This document shows positions 21,678 to 33,362 of a stretch of DNA of 64,000 nt, piece after piece; positions within the stretch are counted from its first letter, which is position 1, and each line of letters starts with the position of its first letter. Origin of the DNA: Bemisia tabaci. Taxonomy: Eukaryota > Arthropoda > Insecta > Hemiptera > Aleyrodidae. The DNA lies in contig NC_092800.1 of the NCBI RefSeq assembly GCF_918797505.1, positions 7,528,631 through 7,592,630 of the forward strand, given 5' to 3'. The notes under the pieces are model-generated. The model saw only the letters and a program-made list of their open reading frames with translations, did not search any database and was not told the origin of the DNA. Both the position numbers and the translations under genes were made by a program.

Positions 21678-23343
21678 CACTTCATTTTACGTCAGATATT
21701 TTACTTAAATCTACCAGAAAAGTATAACCAATGTTTTCGGAGAATAATAGAGGCATCCACGATCTCACAGTGTAGATTTCTTAAATAAACCATCACAAAG
21801 CCATCCCTGAACTCCTGTAAGTGGCTTCAGTTGGACACGTCAATTATTGCTACTTTGTGCGACGCAGGATTGCGTGCAGTCAAATTGAAGGCGTTTTCTC
21901 TCTCTTTTTTTCTGTTTGCTTTTGTGTTTATATTTCTAACTGGTCCCACTTTAAAATCACGGGTGACAGACATTTCTCATTGAGGAATATTAATTTATTG
22001 AAATTAAAATCTCACACAAAAAATTTTATGACAGATTCAGTCTAAATTACACAATCACTTATAAACCTACGTAATTTTGTGACCACTTTTTAGGACCTTC
22101 CTAAAGTCTCTTGTAACAGTTATAACAACCAACATAAGTCATGTTGACTGCGAGAAAAAATGCTTCAAATATTTATTAGTTGTATTAATTTTTAAAAAAT
22201 AATGAAAAAGGGTGAATACTACAGACAAAGGAGCTTGTCTGCAGTGAAGTAGTCATTTTGAGTAATACTCATCTGAAGGCGTACTAACAATGAAGTAATT
22301 AAATGCAAATGCTCAACTGTGGTCTTAAATTTAAAGTTTATTTGAGCCAAAAGTTTGAAAGAATTCTTTCGAAATAATTACGCTTCCCTCAAAATATAAA
22401 AGCAACACTTGACTCCTTCATCTATGATATCTTTCAAATACATAATCCATTTATCCCACATGGAATCAGGGAAATAGAAGGAGCTTTTACACGGTGACTT
22501 TTTAGGAAAAAGGCACTAAGGTCAGCTAATGGAATGCAAAGGAGCTTAGAAAATTGATGTTTTCAATCAGCCTTTAAGAGTTATTGACTCGTATAGGTAG
22601 CTATTCGGAAACAACTTTTTGTCAAAGTCTTGATTCTCTTCAAAGAAAATGAGATATGATGATCTGTATGAAATTTATCTACAAGAATCGTAGTTGCATT
22701 CTAATTTGAGGCATTTTCTTCGATTAGAGAAGTATAATTTTTTTGACTTTAGCCTTTTGAGAGCCTGGTTTAAAGTTGATTTTTATAAAATCTTCATCCA
22801 ACTACCAACATAAATCAATGTTCGTCTTCTTTTGAATGGAACACGGAGACTGGAGTAATATTGAGAATCCCTTTCTCTCAATATTCACCCGATGATTTTA
22901 TCATTGATCCGCTGTTGATGAGTTTGTAAAGAGAATAAAGATTTTCAGCAGAATTATTATTGCTAATTTACAATTTTCCCTTAAAGAGGCCTGAAAAGCT
23001 CTCTTGGGTGACATCAAAGAAAGCTTGCTAGATACTTAAAAAAATTTCTTGGAGGTAAGTTTCCTGTTCTTTTAAATGCAAGACAATTATGCAAAACTAT
23101 TAAAGAATGAGTTGATGATAACATTTTAATTCTTGCAATGAATCAATAAAGTGAAAACACAGAATTTTCTATTTTATAGACAGTTTAATAATCATTTTAT
23201 ATATTTGATTTATGGATGCATTTAGAAATCCATGTAAGATTTGACTAAGATAACTGTGCATGAGTAACACTGGAATATAAAAAGTAAACAGAGTGAAGAA
23301 AAAAAAGAAAGGGCTAGTTAAACAGAAACATTTTTATATAAGA
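21678..23343. other. Non-coding AT-rich sequence
   Basis: No gene or long repeat is seen. A degenerate match to the dispersed module lies at about 21,841-21,892 (CAATTATTGC ... AAATTGAAGGCG). Confidence 0.35.
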
Positions 23344-24114
23344 CTAGCAGGAAACCCGTGCTACGCACAGGAAAACCCCACCATCAGCAATCACTGTGAT
23401 TAGTGATCAGTTACTAATTGTGTTTCTGAATTATTATCTACTATTTCAAAATTGGCGAGACGCACTGGTTTGATTAAAAAGTAGAGATTAGTAGTATGCT
23501 GCTATTTTGGTCCGTTCTGCACTAAGCTCACATGATAATTATAATAAAAAAAATACCCAATCAAAAGTTGGTTATTTTCATGAAGATTTGTTACTTTTGT
23601 CAGTTCAATGTTCAATTGAAGTTAGCTGATGAGTTTCAGCCGCGAAAATTACGGGATTTAGCCAGCGGTTTCGTTTAATTCACAGCAATGGCGGGTTTGT
23701 CATCTACATCGCGGAGAAAACTTGATTTTTCCAGGGATTTTGTAAAACAAATTAGAAATTACACGACAATCACCACGGTATCACGGCAAATACGTCGTGT
23801 TCCTAGCGAATTTTTAAGATCATTACAATTGCGCGTTATTCACATCAATATCGTGGCATACACGCGAATTTCTGACTCAATTAAGACTACGTAAATGTGC
23901 GCATAAAACTCATAAACATCTGTTACTTGAGATGGGCGAAAACGTATGATTTTCCTTCAATTTTGTATGATACCACATACCCACTCCGGAGTTCAAATAG
24001 TTGCTCGCTTCAATTCTGCTTGTTAAAAGTGACGAATTGGAAGAATCCAATCTAAATTTCACGAGAACTATGGGATGTAACCATCGGTTTCCCTATATAA
24101 GATTTAATGTTTTG

Positions 24115-24163
<49 letters not shown>

Positions 24164-25142
24164 TATTAGTGATGACTTAAAAATTTGCAAGTAAGACTCA
24201 TGTGTTTCGGTTCCACGATCGGAGTCAAATATTGATGAAATGCGCGCGAAACCCCCGCTTCTCCGATTGAAGCGTTGCACACCGTCTTTATGTTCCATTT
24301 TTATTTATTTATTTTATTAATGAAGCCAAGCAACAGCTTCTCTCAAAATTTCCCGAGAATTTGCCTTAATCATTTCAAAACAAGATAAAAGTAACAAAAA
24401 GTAACCCCAGGCGACGTGAAGACTAAATCACAACAATTTTTTTACCTTCGAACTTGAGCAGGTAAATTTTTTCAAAAAAAAAGAAAAAAAGAAAAAAACG
24501 AAACGAAAGGTTCCGCGGAGCACATTTTTCACTAATCTCGCAAAAAAAAAAAACGGAAGGAAACTCGAACCAATGCGCGAACCAATCGCGAAAATCGCGA
24601 ACCAATGCCGTAGAATGAAGAGACTACGTCAGTCTCTTTATTCTATGCCGATGCATAGACAGATTTTCCAGATTTTCACATCCCTGAGAGAGTAGCCCGG
24701 CAACGGATGCACGAGTCGGAGCTCGCAACAATCATGGCGCGGCGTTTCCAACAGCGCGACGCCGAACTCGTTCCATCTTCCTCGCACTCGTTGGCCGCTT
24801 AACCCCTTCCATCTTCCTCGCACCCGTTGCGCGTACCAGAAGAACACACGTAAAATTTATCAGCTGTCTTTCAGCGCGAAACGCGGAAATCGCTCCATCT
24901 CGCTCGCACTCTCTCTCGCACCCGTTGTCCTTACGGGAAAATCGACCCACGCGGACCGCGATATCCCGCGAACCGGCGGGCGGATCGCGAAATCCTCCCT
25001 TATCCGGCGCCTCGGGGTAGAGAGGGATCCCAGTGCGGAATCTCAGGGTCACCCGGCCTCCCGTTCACGAGATCCGCTGATACGTGAGTGAGTCAGTCAG
25101 TGAGTGAGTCAATCAACGTGAAGTCTGCTTTATTAGTATAGA
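23344..25142 (-). mobile_element. Non-autonomous Helitron, copy A
   Basis: Read on the - strand it starts TCTATACTAATAAAGC at 25,142 and ends CTAG at 23,344, as Helitrons do. Eleven bases before the end of CTAG is a hairpin with 7-bp arms (CCTGTGC and GCACGGG, loop GTA). The flanking host bases are A and T, the Helitron target. There is no Rep/helicase frame. The interior holds a 40-A run (24,121-24,160), a GC-rich block (24,660-25,080) and a degenerate module (23,953-24,007). It abuts copy B with no base between. Confidence 0.85.
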
Positions 25143-27046
25143 CTAGCAGGAAACCCGTGCTACGCACAGGAAAACCCCACCATCAGCAATCACTGTGATT
25201 AGTGATCAGTTACTAATTGTGTTTCTGAATTATTATCTACTATTTCAAAATTGGCGAGACGCACTGGTTTGATAAAAATGCAGAGATTAGTAGTATGCTG
25301 ATTAAAGCTGCTATTTTGGTCTGTTCTGCAGTAAGCGCATGTGATAATTATAATAATCAAAAATACCCAATCCAAAGTTGGTTATTTTCATAAGGATTTG
25401 TTACTTTTGTCAGTTCAATGTTTAATTGAAGTTAGCATGGTGAGTTTCAGCCGCGAAAATTACGGGATTTAGCCAGCGGTTTCGTTTAATTCACAGCAAT
25501 GGCGGGTTTGTCATCTACATCGCGGAGAAAACTTGATTTTTCCAGGGATTTTGTAAAACAAATTAGAAATTACACGATAATCACCACGATATCACTGCAA
25601 ATACGTCGTGTTCCTAGCGAATTTCTAAGATTATTATAATTGCACGTTATTCACATCAATATCGTGGTATACACGCGAATTTCTGACTCAATTAAGACTA
25701 CACAATGTGCGCATAAAACTCGTAAACATATGTTACTTGGGATGGGCGAAAACGTATGATTTTCCTTCAATTTTGTATGATACCACATACCCACTCCGGA
25801 GTTCAAATAGTTGCTCGTCTTATTTCTGCTCGTTTAAAGTGACGAATTGGAAGAATCCAAATTCAATTTCACGAGAACTATGAAATGTAACCATGTGGAA
25901 TGGTTTCCTTATATAAGATTTAATGTTTTGAAATAAAAAAAGAAAAAAAAAAAAAAAAAAAGGCATGTCGAAGCTATGTTCTAGTTTTGCTCCGCTGTCA
26001 GCACCGCGTCTGCAGGCGCAGTGTGACCGAGCCGTCATCACAGTACAAAACGCCTTCAATCTAGCAAGCGGCAATGTGGACATCCCCCGTGGAGTAATAG
26101 TTCTATCAAAAGCGCCTTCCACGATCGGAGTCAAATATTGATGAAATGCGCGCGAAAACCCCGTTTCTCCTCCGATTGCAACGTTGCACATCGTCTTTAT
26201 GGTCCATTTTGGTTTATTTATTTTATTTTTGAAGCCAAACAACAGCTTCTCTTAAAATTTTCCGAGAATTTGCCCAAATCATTTCCAAACAGAAGATAAA
26301 AAAAGTAACAAAAAATAACCCTAGGCGATGTGAAGACTAAATCACAACAATTTATTTACTTTCGGACTTGAGCAGTTAAATTTTCGCAAAAAAAAAGAAA
26401 GAAAAAAAAACAGAAAACGGAAGGCTCCGCGAAGCACATTTTTCACCAATCTTTTGCAAAAAAAAAAAACGGAAGAAAACAAAAGGATCCGCGGAGCAAA
26501 TATCTCATACTTTCGCAGAGGAGACCAATGCCATAGAATAAAGAGTCTATGCCAATGCACAGACAGATTTTCCAGATTTTCACATCCCCAAGAGAGTAGC
26601 CCGGCAACGGATGCACGAGTCGGAGCTCGCAAAAATCATGGCGCGGCGTTTCCAACAGCGCTACGCCGAACTCGTTCCATCTTCCTCGCACTCGTTGGAC
26701 GCCGAACTCCTTCCATCTTCCTCGCACCCGTTGCGCGTACCAGAAGAACACACGTAAAATTTATCAGCTGTCTTCCAGCGCGAGCCGCGGAACTTGCTCC
26801 ATCTCGCTCGCACTCTCTCTCGCACCCGTTGTCCTTACGGGAAAATCGACACACGCGGACCGCGATATCCCGCGAACCGGCGGGCGGATCGCGAAATCCT
26901 CCCTTATCCGGCGCCTCGGGGTAGAGAGGGATCCCAGTGCGGAATCTCAGGGTCACACGGCCTCCCGTTCACGAGATCCGCTGATACGTGAGTCAGTCAG
27001 TCAGTGAGTGAGTCAATCAACGTGAAGTCTGCTTTATTAGTATAGA
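25143..27046 (-). mobile_element. Non-autonomous Helitron, copy B, head-to-tail with A
   Basis: Same termini and hairpin as copy A, and near-identical sequence over most of its length. It differs mainly by an insert or replacement after the poly(A) run, at about 25,962-26,110. That part includes a module-like CGCCTTCAAT ... AAAGCGCC segment at 26,048-26,115. The 5' TC end is at 27,046, followed by host T. Open frames inside both copies are parallel accidents of the GC-rich part and not genes. Confidence 0.85.
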
Positions 27047-27660
27047 TTATTTTCCACATAATTTCCATTTGTCAAAAACGTTAATAGGAGGAAAGAACAT
27101 TAGCAAGGGAAACAATCATAAGATAGAAAGCTTCGGGAGGGTTCCATTTTTTTACCACATCAAAAAGCAGAACAACTGGTTACTTACTTAGTGTCATGAA
27201 AGGAAGAGTAAAGACTATAAGTATGATGTAACCGTGGAATAATAAGTGCATTTATATCGAGTCAATTTCTTTTCAATAATATGACGGGATTTATACTACC
27301 GATGATTTGGGTACTTTAGCCCCAAAATACCTTAAAATCTACTTTATCTTCTAGGAGTTCGACAGAATTTTTCCTTTCTTCGCTTAAATTATTCCGTAGC
27401 ACTTTTCTTCAAGAATCTGATAAGATTTTGCTTGAGGCAGATCAAAAAACTTAAATTCGTTCGAATAGTTTTCTAGATTCACAATACACGGTCTCATCAA
27501 GGTGCGTCGTTGACCTTGCAGTGTTGGATCGTGAATTCTCTTGTTGTGCTGCTTGCCTATTTTGAAATCTCTGTAAATGAAAACTAAAGGGGTTGATATG
27601 TACGAGTTAATGACGCGCCTTATCAACACATTGTGTTGGAGTTCACTGCTTGTATTTCAG
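27047..27660. other. Non-coding sequence, nothing recognised
   Basis: No gene or structured repeat is seen between the Helitron pair and the 2 kb block. Confidence 0.35.
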
Positions 27661-29578
27661 TGTAGTTCTCAAGATATCTCAACAAAACACCTTACAAAGC
27701 CTCTGCTTAGTACCCAACAAAGTCAGATTATCATTATTATGCGAGAAGTGTACGTCTAAATTGTAATCCTACAATTTGACCATTACTCTATTTATTTCAA
27801 TTTTTTTCTCAAATAGGAAGAGCCTTTGAGGCGTTGGTGCAGAAAGGGCATTTCTGGGTTGCTAGAATCTCAGAAGATCATCAGAGTCTCCAGTGCTAAT
27901 TTTTATCTTAGAGAGGAAACTAATCGGTGAATCTTCTGAAATTCTACGTTTTCATCATTGTAAAATCATTCAGAATATTCAGTTAAAAACACAACGAATT
28001 GCATGCATTTGCTTTAATCATAACGGATGAAACCTTTACAGGAGATTTTGAGACACTGCAGCCAAAAAATGCTTTTTCTGCATCCAGCGTTTCAATTTTA
28101 ATGGATTGAAGCACAGTTTCAGCCTGGCTCTTATGGTTCCTTATGGTTACTTATGGTTCCACGTTTAAGGCGTCAAAATATTGCAACTGCATTGATTTAT
28201 TCCGTTAATTGTAATTTGAAAGATCGACAAACTTTACAGAGACTTGATTTCGAACATCTGTTCAGGGCTTTATTACTAATGGTCCTTCCATTCAAAATGT
28301 GAATAATGGACCGATGTAAGATACGGGAGACAACAGGAGGAGAACGATTAAATAAGGGATCAAAATTAAAATTACCTGATTTTTCTCACGAAGAAGAGGC
28401 AAAATTCAGCCCATTATAAGCACGAAAAAAATCAACAATAAACACTAGAGATATCTGGAGGATTTTTTTGGTCGGAATCAGTACAAAAATCTTGTCTTAT
28501 CATTTCACTGAATAGCTGATCATTGGAGACAATTAAAAACACATTATAACGGAGGAAACTGATGCATTATATCAATGTACGGGGGCTAATCCGACCCCCC
28601 CCCCCCCTCCGTGAATGAGGAATAATCGTTTGTGATTTTTGTTGGGGAGACACGCACGTATTGCATAACGGCGCAATTTATCTCCAACCACTCTCTTTGC
28701 AATTGAAAAAAAAATTGACGGAACAAAATCGAAAGTGACCTTAAAAATGATGACCGACAGTGGAGGCCTCTAGTGAGAAAATGAATCAATGTTTCGTGGT
28801 TCCTCCTTGCGTCGATTGAGAAAAGAGCTAGCACAGAACGAGACTAAAAGCTCGTTTTGACGAGTTTTAGTAAAAAAAAAACTTAAGCCCCATCAAGATT
28901 GAGCCAAGAAGGAGAGGCTTAAATTTGTATTCCTCCATAGGGAACAATATTTAAGATAAAAATCAACACATATTTACATAACTACATTATTTTTCTCTCG
29001 ACTTTATATTTACTATAGCAGAGTATTTCGGGGTGTTCACGTAAAAACCACTATTGCTCAATTTTCGAAATGTGTTAGGTTCTGTTTACTCCTCTCTGTT
29101 TAATTCGGTTTTTTTGTTGGTTTCATCGTGAATACCCCGGAGTGATATGTAATTCGTGAACAGGAGTCAAGATCAGACAAATCTTTCTTGCTGAAAATAA
29201 AAATTTGTGTGGTTGATTTCTTTACGGTGATACGTGCTCCTCTAAATGAGCCAGAAATAATAATTTCCTATTGCAAAATGTAGCCTGAATTATAGAAACG
29301 CCTTAATGCAACTATTCCGGCTTCATGGATATCTATTTTGCAAATTCAAACAAATGAAGGCGCACTGACTTCTTTGCATATCTGGCCAAAACGCGCCAAA
29401 TCCGCCGCGCTCTTTTTCTGGCTGTAAAATGATTTCTTAATTGGACATATTTATGCTAAAAGAAACTATGTGCATAGGCTTTGCGTTATACAACATAGTT
29501 CCTTTTAGCATAAATACGTCCACTTGAACAAGATGCATTTGTAAATACCAGTTTTTAGCTACGTCGGCATTATTCTAT
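27661..29578 (+). repeat. 2 kb duplicated block, copy 2
   Basis: Direct-orientation partner of 12,794-14,803. It lacks the first family D MITE, so the empty site reads TTCAATTTTAATGG near 28,100. It keeps the second MITE (29,439-29,524) and the module copy at 29,299-29,363. It has a C14 run near 28,597. Confidence 0.8.
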
Positions 29579-29822
29579 GCATTGCACCTGCATGGCTTGC
29601 AACACCACAGTGTCTTCTTGTGCATTACATCGATAAGTGCGTTATTGTTGTGTGATGGCGTGAAATCATAATAATATTACGAGGCGTGTTTTAAACACGT
29701 AAAATGTAGAAGGTAAAATTATTCGATGAATATACAAAGGCATGATTTACTTACATTATTATGAGCTTCCCATAGGAAAAAATTTAAAAACAGTATTGAG
29801 AATATTCAAGGGTTTCCATATA

Positions 29823-30081
29823 TCGAGGGCGAAACTGCACAAATGCGTGAGTATCTCGGATTTCGGCAATGCAGACTTCGCTCCATACTTTATTTTCTAC
29901 ATGGAAAACTACTGGATGCCATTTTTTAAAAATGTTAGTGATTTTCCTTCTCTTTAAAGAGAATATTCTGTGAAAACTTCAAGCTATGATGTTGGTTCAG
30001 TTTCCCTTTAGGAAATAAAAAGTAGCGGAGATTTCAAAACTCCGCCACGGAAATACGCATTTTGTTCAGTTTCACCGTCGA
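29823..30081. mobile_element. MITE family C, copy 2
   Basis: Starts TA|TCGAGGGCGAAAC and ends GTTTCACCGTCGA-like sequence, about 259 bp. Its right end lies 11 bp from the stop codon of the 31.2 kb peptide gene. Its internal - strand AATAAA at 29,889-29,894 is the nearest poly(A) signal for that gene. Confidence 0.65.
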
Positions 30082-30091
30082 AATGTAACTT

Positions 30092-31185
30092 TTAGCCTAT
30101 AATTGAACTATAGCCGCTCGCTAGAGGATACGTAATAGTGTCAATTATACCGACTAAAGTAGCTCCCGTTTGCCACGGTCCATAGCCATCGGGGTTCGAT
30201 TGAATAGCAATAACTGAAACAAAGAATTGAATGAAAGAAGGAATATGATATCGAGTTAAAACAGCAATTAAAAAGCGTTTTTAAAGGATGCAAGGTTAGA
30301 GAAAACTCCAGATAATTCACAGTTTGGCATGTATAGCATGTCTTACAAAAGGACTCAGAATACCTACGATAATGGAGCTTTTGTATGTGTCAGGAATTTG
30401 CGATTTAAGCACTGGCTCCCCTGTAAAATTTAGCGACAAAGACGATAGTGCCACTGGATTTCTCTGAAATCAACTTCAAACCTCAAAAAAGCTCTCAAAG
30501 TTGAGGCCGTACTGTAGAAGATATCGAACGCTACCCTGAGAGTCAGTGGCGTAGCGTGCTTTGCGATATATCGATAGATCTGTCATTCAAACCTATGGAA
30601 AAGGATCGATAAACAGGGTGTTCGCAGCGAACACCTTAATAATCGATTCTTTGCCATAGCTTCAAATGGAGAAATATCGATAATCTATCATTCACGCCAC
30701 GCCTCTGCTGAGAGTCCACCTCTATATCGAGTCCACCTCTATATCGAGTCCTTCTTCACATCAAGTCAAACTCTTCGTGCAAAGATAGGAAGGAAGTACA
30801 TTTACAGGGTTGCCATCTTATTAAAGGACTCAAAAACTGAAAACACGATAACCCTGACAATGTTTTTGCTTCCGACGCTTGAATGAGTGTTCCTTAACAC
30901 GATAAGGTTTTTGAAGAATTGATTATATGATATTACTGACATGCCTCTTGTTATACCTCTGAGATAAAATCAGAATGGATTATTACCAGGTTGAGGAGAA
31001 GGGTAGCCTCCATTGTAACCACCGTAACCAGTATTCTGGCTAGGCCCGCATATCCCTATCCCCGGAAAAATACATCCAAGGGCAACGTCACGTGAACTTC
31101 TCGTGAGCTTAACTGATTCGCCTGATTCTAGAGGTGCACAAGTTGCCAAAAAGATTGTTGCCATCAAATAAACTGTAATTTGTAT
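30092..31185 (-). CDS. Secreted Gly/Tyr/Pro-rich peptide, two coding exons; start codon altered
   Basis: Coding exon 1 ends at 30,987 with a phase-1 donor (CCT G|GTAATA). Exon 2 (30,213-30,092) follows acceptor TTTGTTTCAG and reads VIAIQSNPDGYGPWQTG, then ATLVGIIDTITYPLASG, and stops: 39 residues plus the split codon. Exon 1 codes for a hydrophobic leader, CAPLESGESVKL, IFPGIGICGPSQN and GYGGYNGGYPSPQP. The codon aligned with the start ATG of the sister genes is ATA (31,185-31,183). The first in-frame ATG is at 31,164, which would leave a leader of only about ten residues before the Ala-Pro site. Either translation starts in an upstream exon, or this copy has lost secretion. A family B MITE lies in the intron. 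Function unknown. Confidence 0.6.
30544..30707. mobile_element. Palindromic hAT-type MITE family B, copy 2 (perfect 8-bp TSD)
   Basis: A 164-bp hairpin from CAGTGGCGTAGCGTG to CACGCCACGCCTCTG. It is flanked on both sides by CTGAGAGT (30,536-30,543 and 30,708-30,715), the 8-bp duplication typical of hAT. It lies inside the intron of the - strand peptide gene. Confidence 0.9.
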
Positions 31186-31285
31186 GATCTGTAGGCGGGA
31201 ATGGAAAAGATCATGTTATGAGAAAACATTCAGCATACAGCGAAGCAATTTTTTTGTCCCCAGCAGACTTGAATGTCATGAATAT

Positions 31286-31544
31286 CCTAGTAGCATTTTC
31301 CAACGGGAAAATCGCGATATTTTGCAAATAGGTTGCGATTTGTTTACAATTTTTTAGCGATAAAATCGTAGGATAATCAACACCTGTGCGATCATCCTCA
31401 ATCTTGTTGTGATTTTATTTCCACATAAAATCGAAAATACTATACCACAATTATTTTCGATAATATTGCAATAAATCGCCATCGATAAAATCGCGATGTA
31501 TTCTCCAAACAGATTGCAACTCATCGCGATCACTGCTACTTGGG
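31286..31544. mobile_element. Probable MITE with CCTAGTAGCA ends and internal ATCGCGAT repeats
   Basis: Ends CCTAGTAGCA and TGCTACTTGGG are inverted. The interior is dense in AAAATCG, CGCGAT and ATCGCGAT strings in both orientations. Like the 7.3 and 17.3 kb elements, it seems built from internal dyads. Confidence 0.5.
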
Positions 31545-32737
31545 ATAGGGAGTGAAATCCACTATATTAGAGAGATTTAAATCCTCAAAAGGGGTCAAAT
31601 TAGCTCCATACCCCTGTCACCTCAGTTGACCGGGAGCAAAGAATTGCATTCCAGTTTTCACTCTACAATTTTTAATAGCGTTATGGCTGTCTGTAATTAT
31701 GAGTGTACATGTGTGATTCTCTATTAAAGTTAAAGGTATCCTAGTAGCAAACTACCTATAATTCTCAGAGAAACAAACTTTCTGCATTGTAAAAGTGTTT
31801 TTGAAAAAACGGTCATCGCCCGCGGGAAAATTTCAAGGATATCATTCGGGGAGGGCAGTGAGGTTAAAGTTTCTCCCTCCCTCTCACTTGCAAAAACTGC
31901 CTTATAGTGAGCAATTTTGGTTGAAGTTGTATCAATTTTAGGGAATTTTTCCAGACTACATAAAGATTTGCCCTCACACCCTTGTAAGTATAGCTTTCTC
32001 TTGACAACTTTTGTCCCCCTGAACTTTAGCTAAAATGACACCCTTGAAGATTTTCTGTGCTACAACTTCATTGTAGTTTGTTAAAAGAGGTACCTTTTAC
32101 AGCATGCTTGGATTGAGTAGAATTTGCGATCAAATGATTGGTTTAGAGGTGGTTTATGCATCACGTCTAAGCTAGAGTTAACATTAATTACCCAAATAAC
32201 TTTGCATGTTTAGTCACGCTATCGCCCTAAAAGTAATGCCAACAACAGCAAAGATAAAATATTTTTAACAATAGTCTCATGATATAATAAATTCCCTAAC
32301 TTAGACTTGACTTAACTTGGAAAATATCCAACTTTGTATATAAACTTACGTGAGTCGGACGCCTTTTGAGTATACTTAACCCATTTTTAGAACAAGAAAA
32401 ACTTATATTTTTAAACGGATAATTAAAAATAAAAATTATCAATAAAGGTAAAACCATGATTGAAAAAATGGAACAGTTAAATGATATATTTTAAATATCC
32501 AAAATGCCTAAGATTCATGTTCACTCATAATAAAGTTTACATAAATGTAATGCAAGTCAAGTATAATTTTGTGTTTCCTCACATTCTCGTTCGTTTATAA
32601 AATAAAATTTCGCTGTATTGCAATGCGAGTCAAGTGTAAATTTGTGATATTTTTATAATGCGGGATATCATTGATTAAAATTATACATTTATTGCGTTAA
32701 TATATTTGAATTACCTACCACATGTGCTGCGATGGAA
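31545..32737. other. Non-coding AT-rich sequence
   Basis: Probable upstream region of the 31.2 kb gene. Nothing specific is recognised apart from a stray TCCTAGTAGCA string at 31,739. Confidence 0.35.
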
Positions 32738-33235
32738 TTAAACTGATGCCAATGCATTCTGGACACAATAAAGAAAACAAAGACCTTCAAAGTTATCCGT
32801 CACCGTTACGTTGTTGAATAGAAGGAGTTCAAGATCATGTTCCATCACACACTGAGCTGATGGTCTCTTAAACGCATCAATCATTAAAAACACATTACGA
32901 ACAGTAAGATTGTTTCGATCGCCAATGGTCAAAGACTAGATCAATCGCCTGTAGATGAGTAGAGTTTTTTTGAGATTTTCTATGATAGTACCGCGTCGTA
33001 GAAAGCATAAAATTGTGTATTTTCGCACTGGTAGTGCAAAACTTAAAATCTTAGGTGTTGTTGCTTTCGCATAGTCTTTCATTGTATATACGTTCAAATA
33101 GCATCGTTTTCTTTCATTCGTTTCAAAAGTTAAAGGTTCAACGTTAAGATATTGGTGGATGGAATAATTTCGCACGAGCATAGCCTGAATATGAAACCTA
33201 GTCATGTTCAATATCAGTTCAGCAGAGGGTAGCTT
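32738..33235 (-). pseudogene. Unidentified coding-like segment with one in-frame stop
   Basis: One - strand frame stays open from about 33,235 to 32,738 except for a TAG at 32,938-32,936. The translation looks protein-like, for example NMTRFHIQAMLVRNYSIHQY, then FALPVRKYTILCFLRR, and after the stop NNLTVRNVFLMIDAFKRP and VTDNFEGLCFLYCVQNALAS. I do not recognise it. The stop could be bypassed by an AG near 32,944 (CATCTACAG), making two exons of a real gene, or it could be a decayed transposon or gene. Neither splice model is convincing. Confidence 0.3.
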
Positions 33236-33362
33236 TTGTTAAGATTAGGGCTGTGCTAACTTTATTAAAATATGGTTTCCGGACTGATCGTGCTCAAAAA
33301 TGATACTAGCATATTCCTGAATCCGAACTTTACAGGACAGGAGCCTTCAAAACTCGGACCAT

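Noticed and set aside
24732..26956. Near-identical 106-residue minus-strand frames in both Helitron copies
   Set aside because: They are equal only because the elements are copies. They lie in the GC-rich non-coding part and show no Rep, helicase or other motif.
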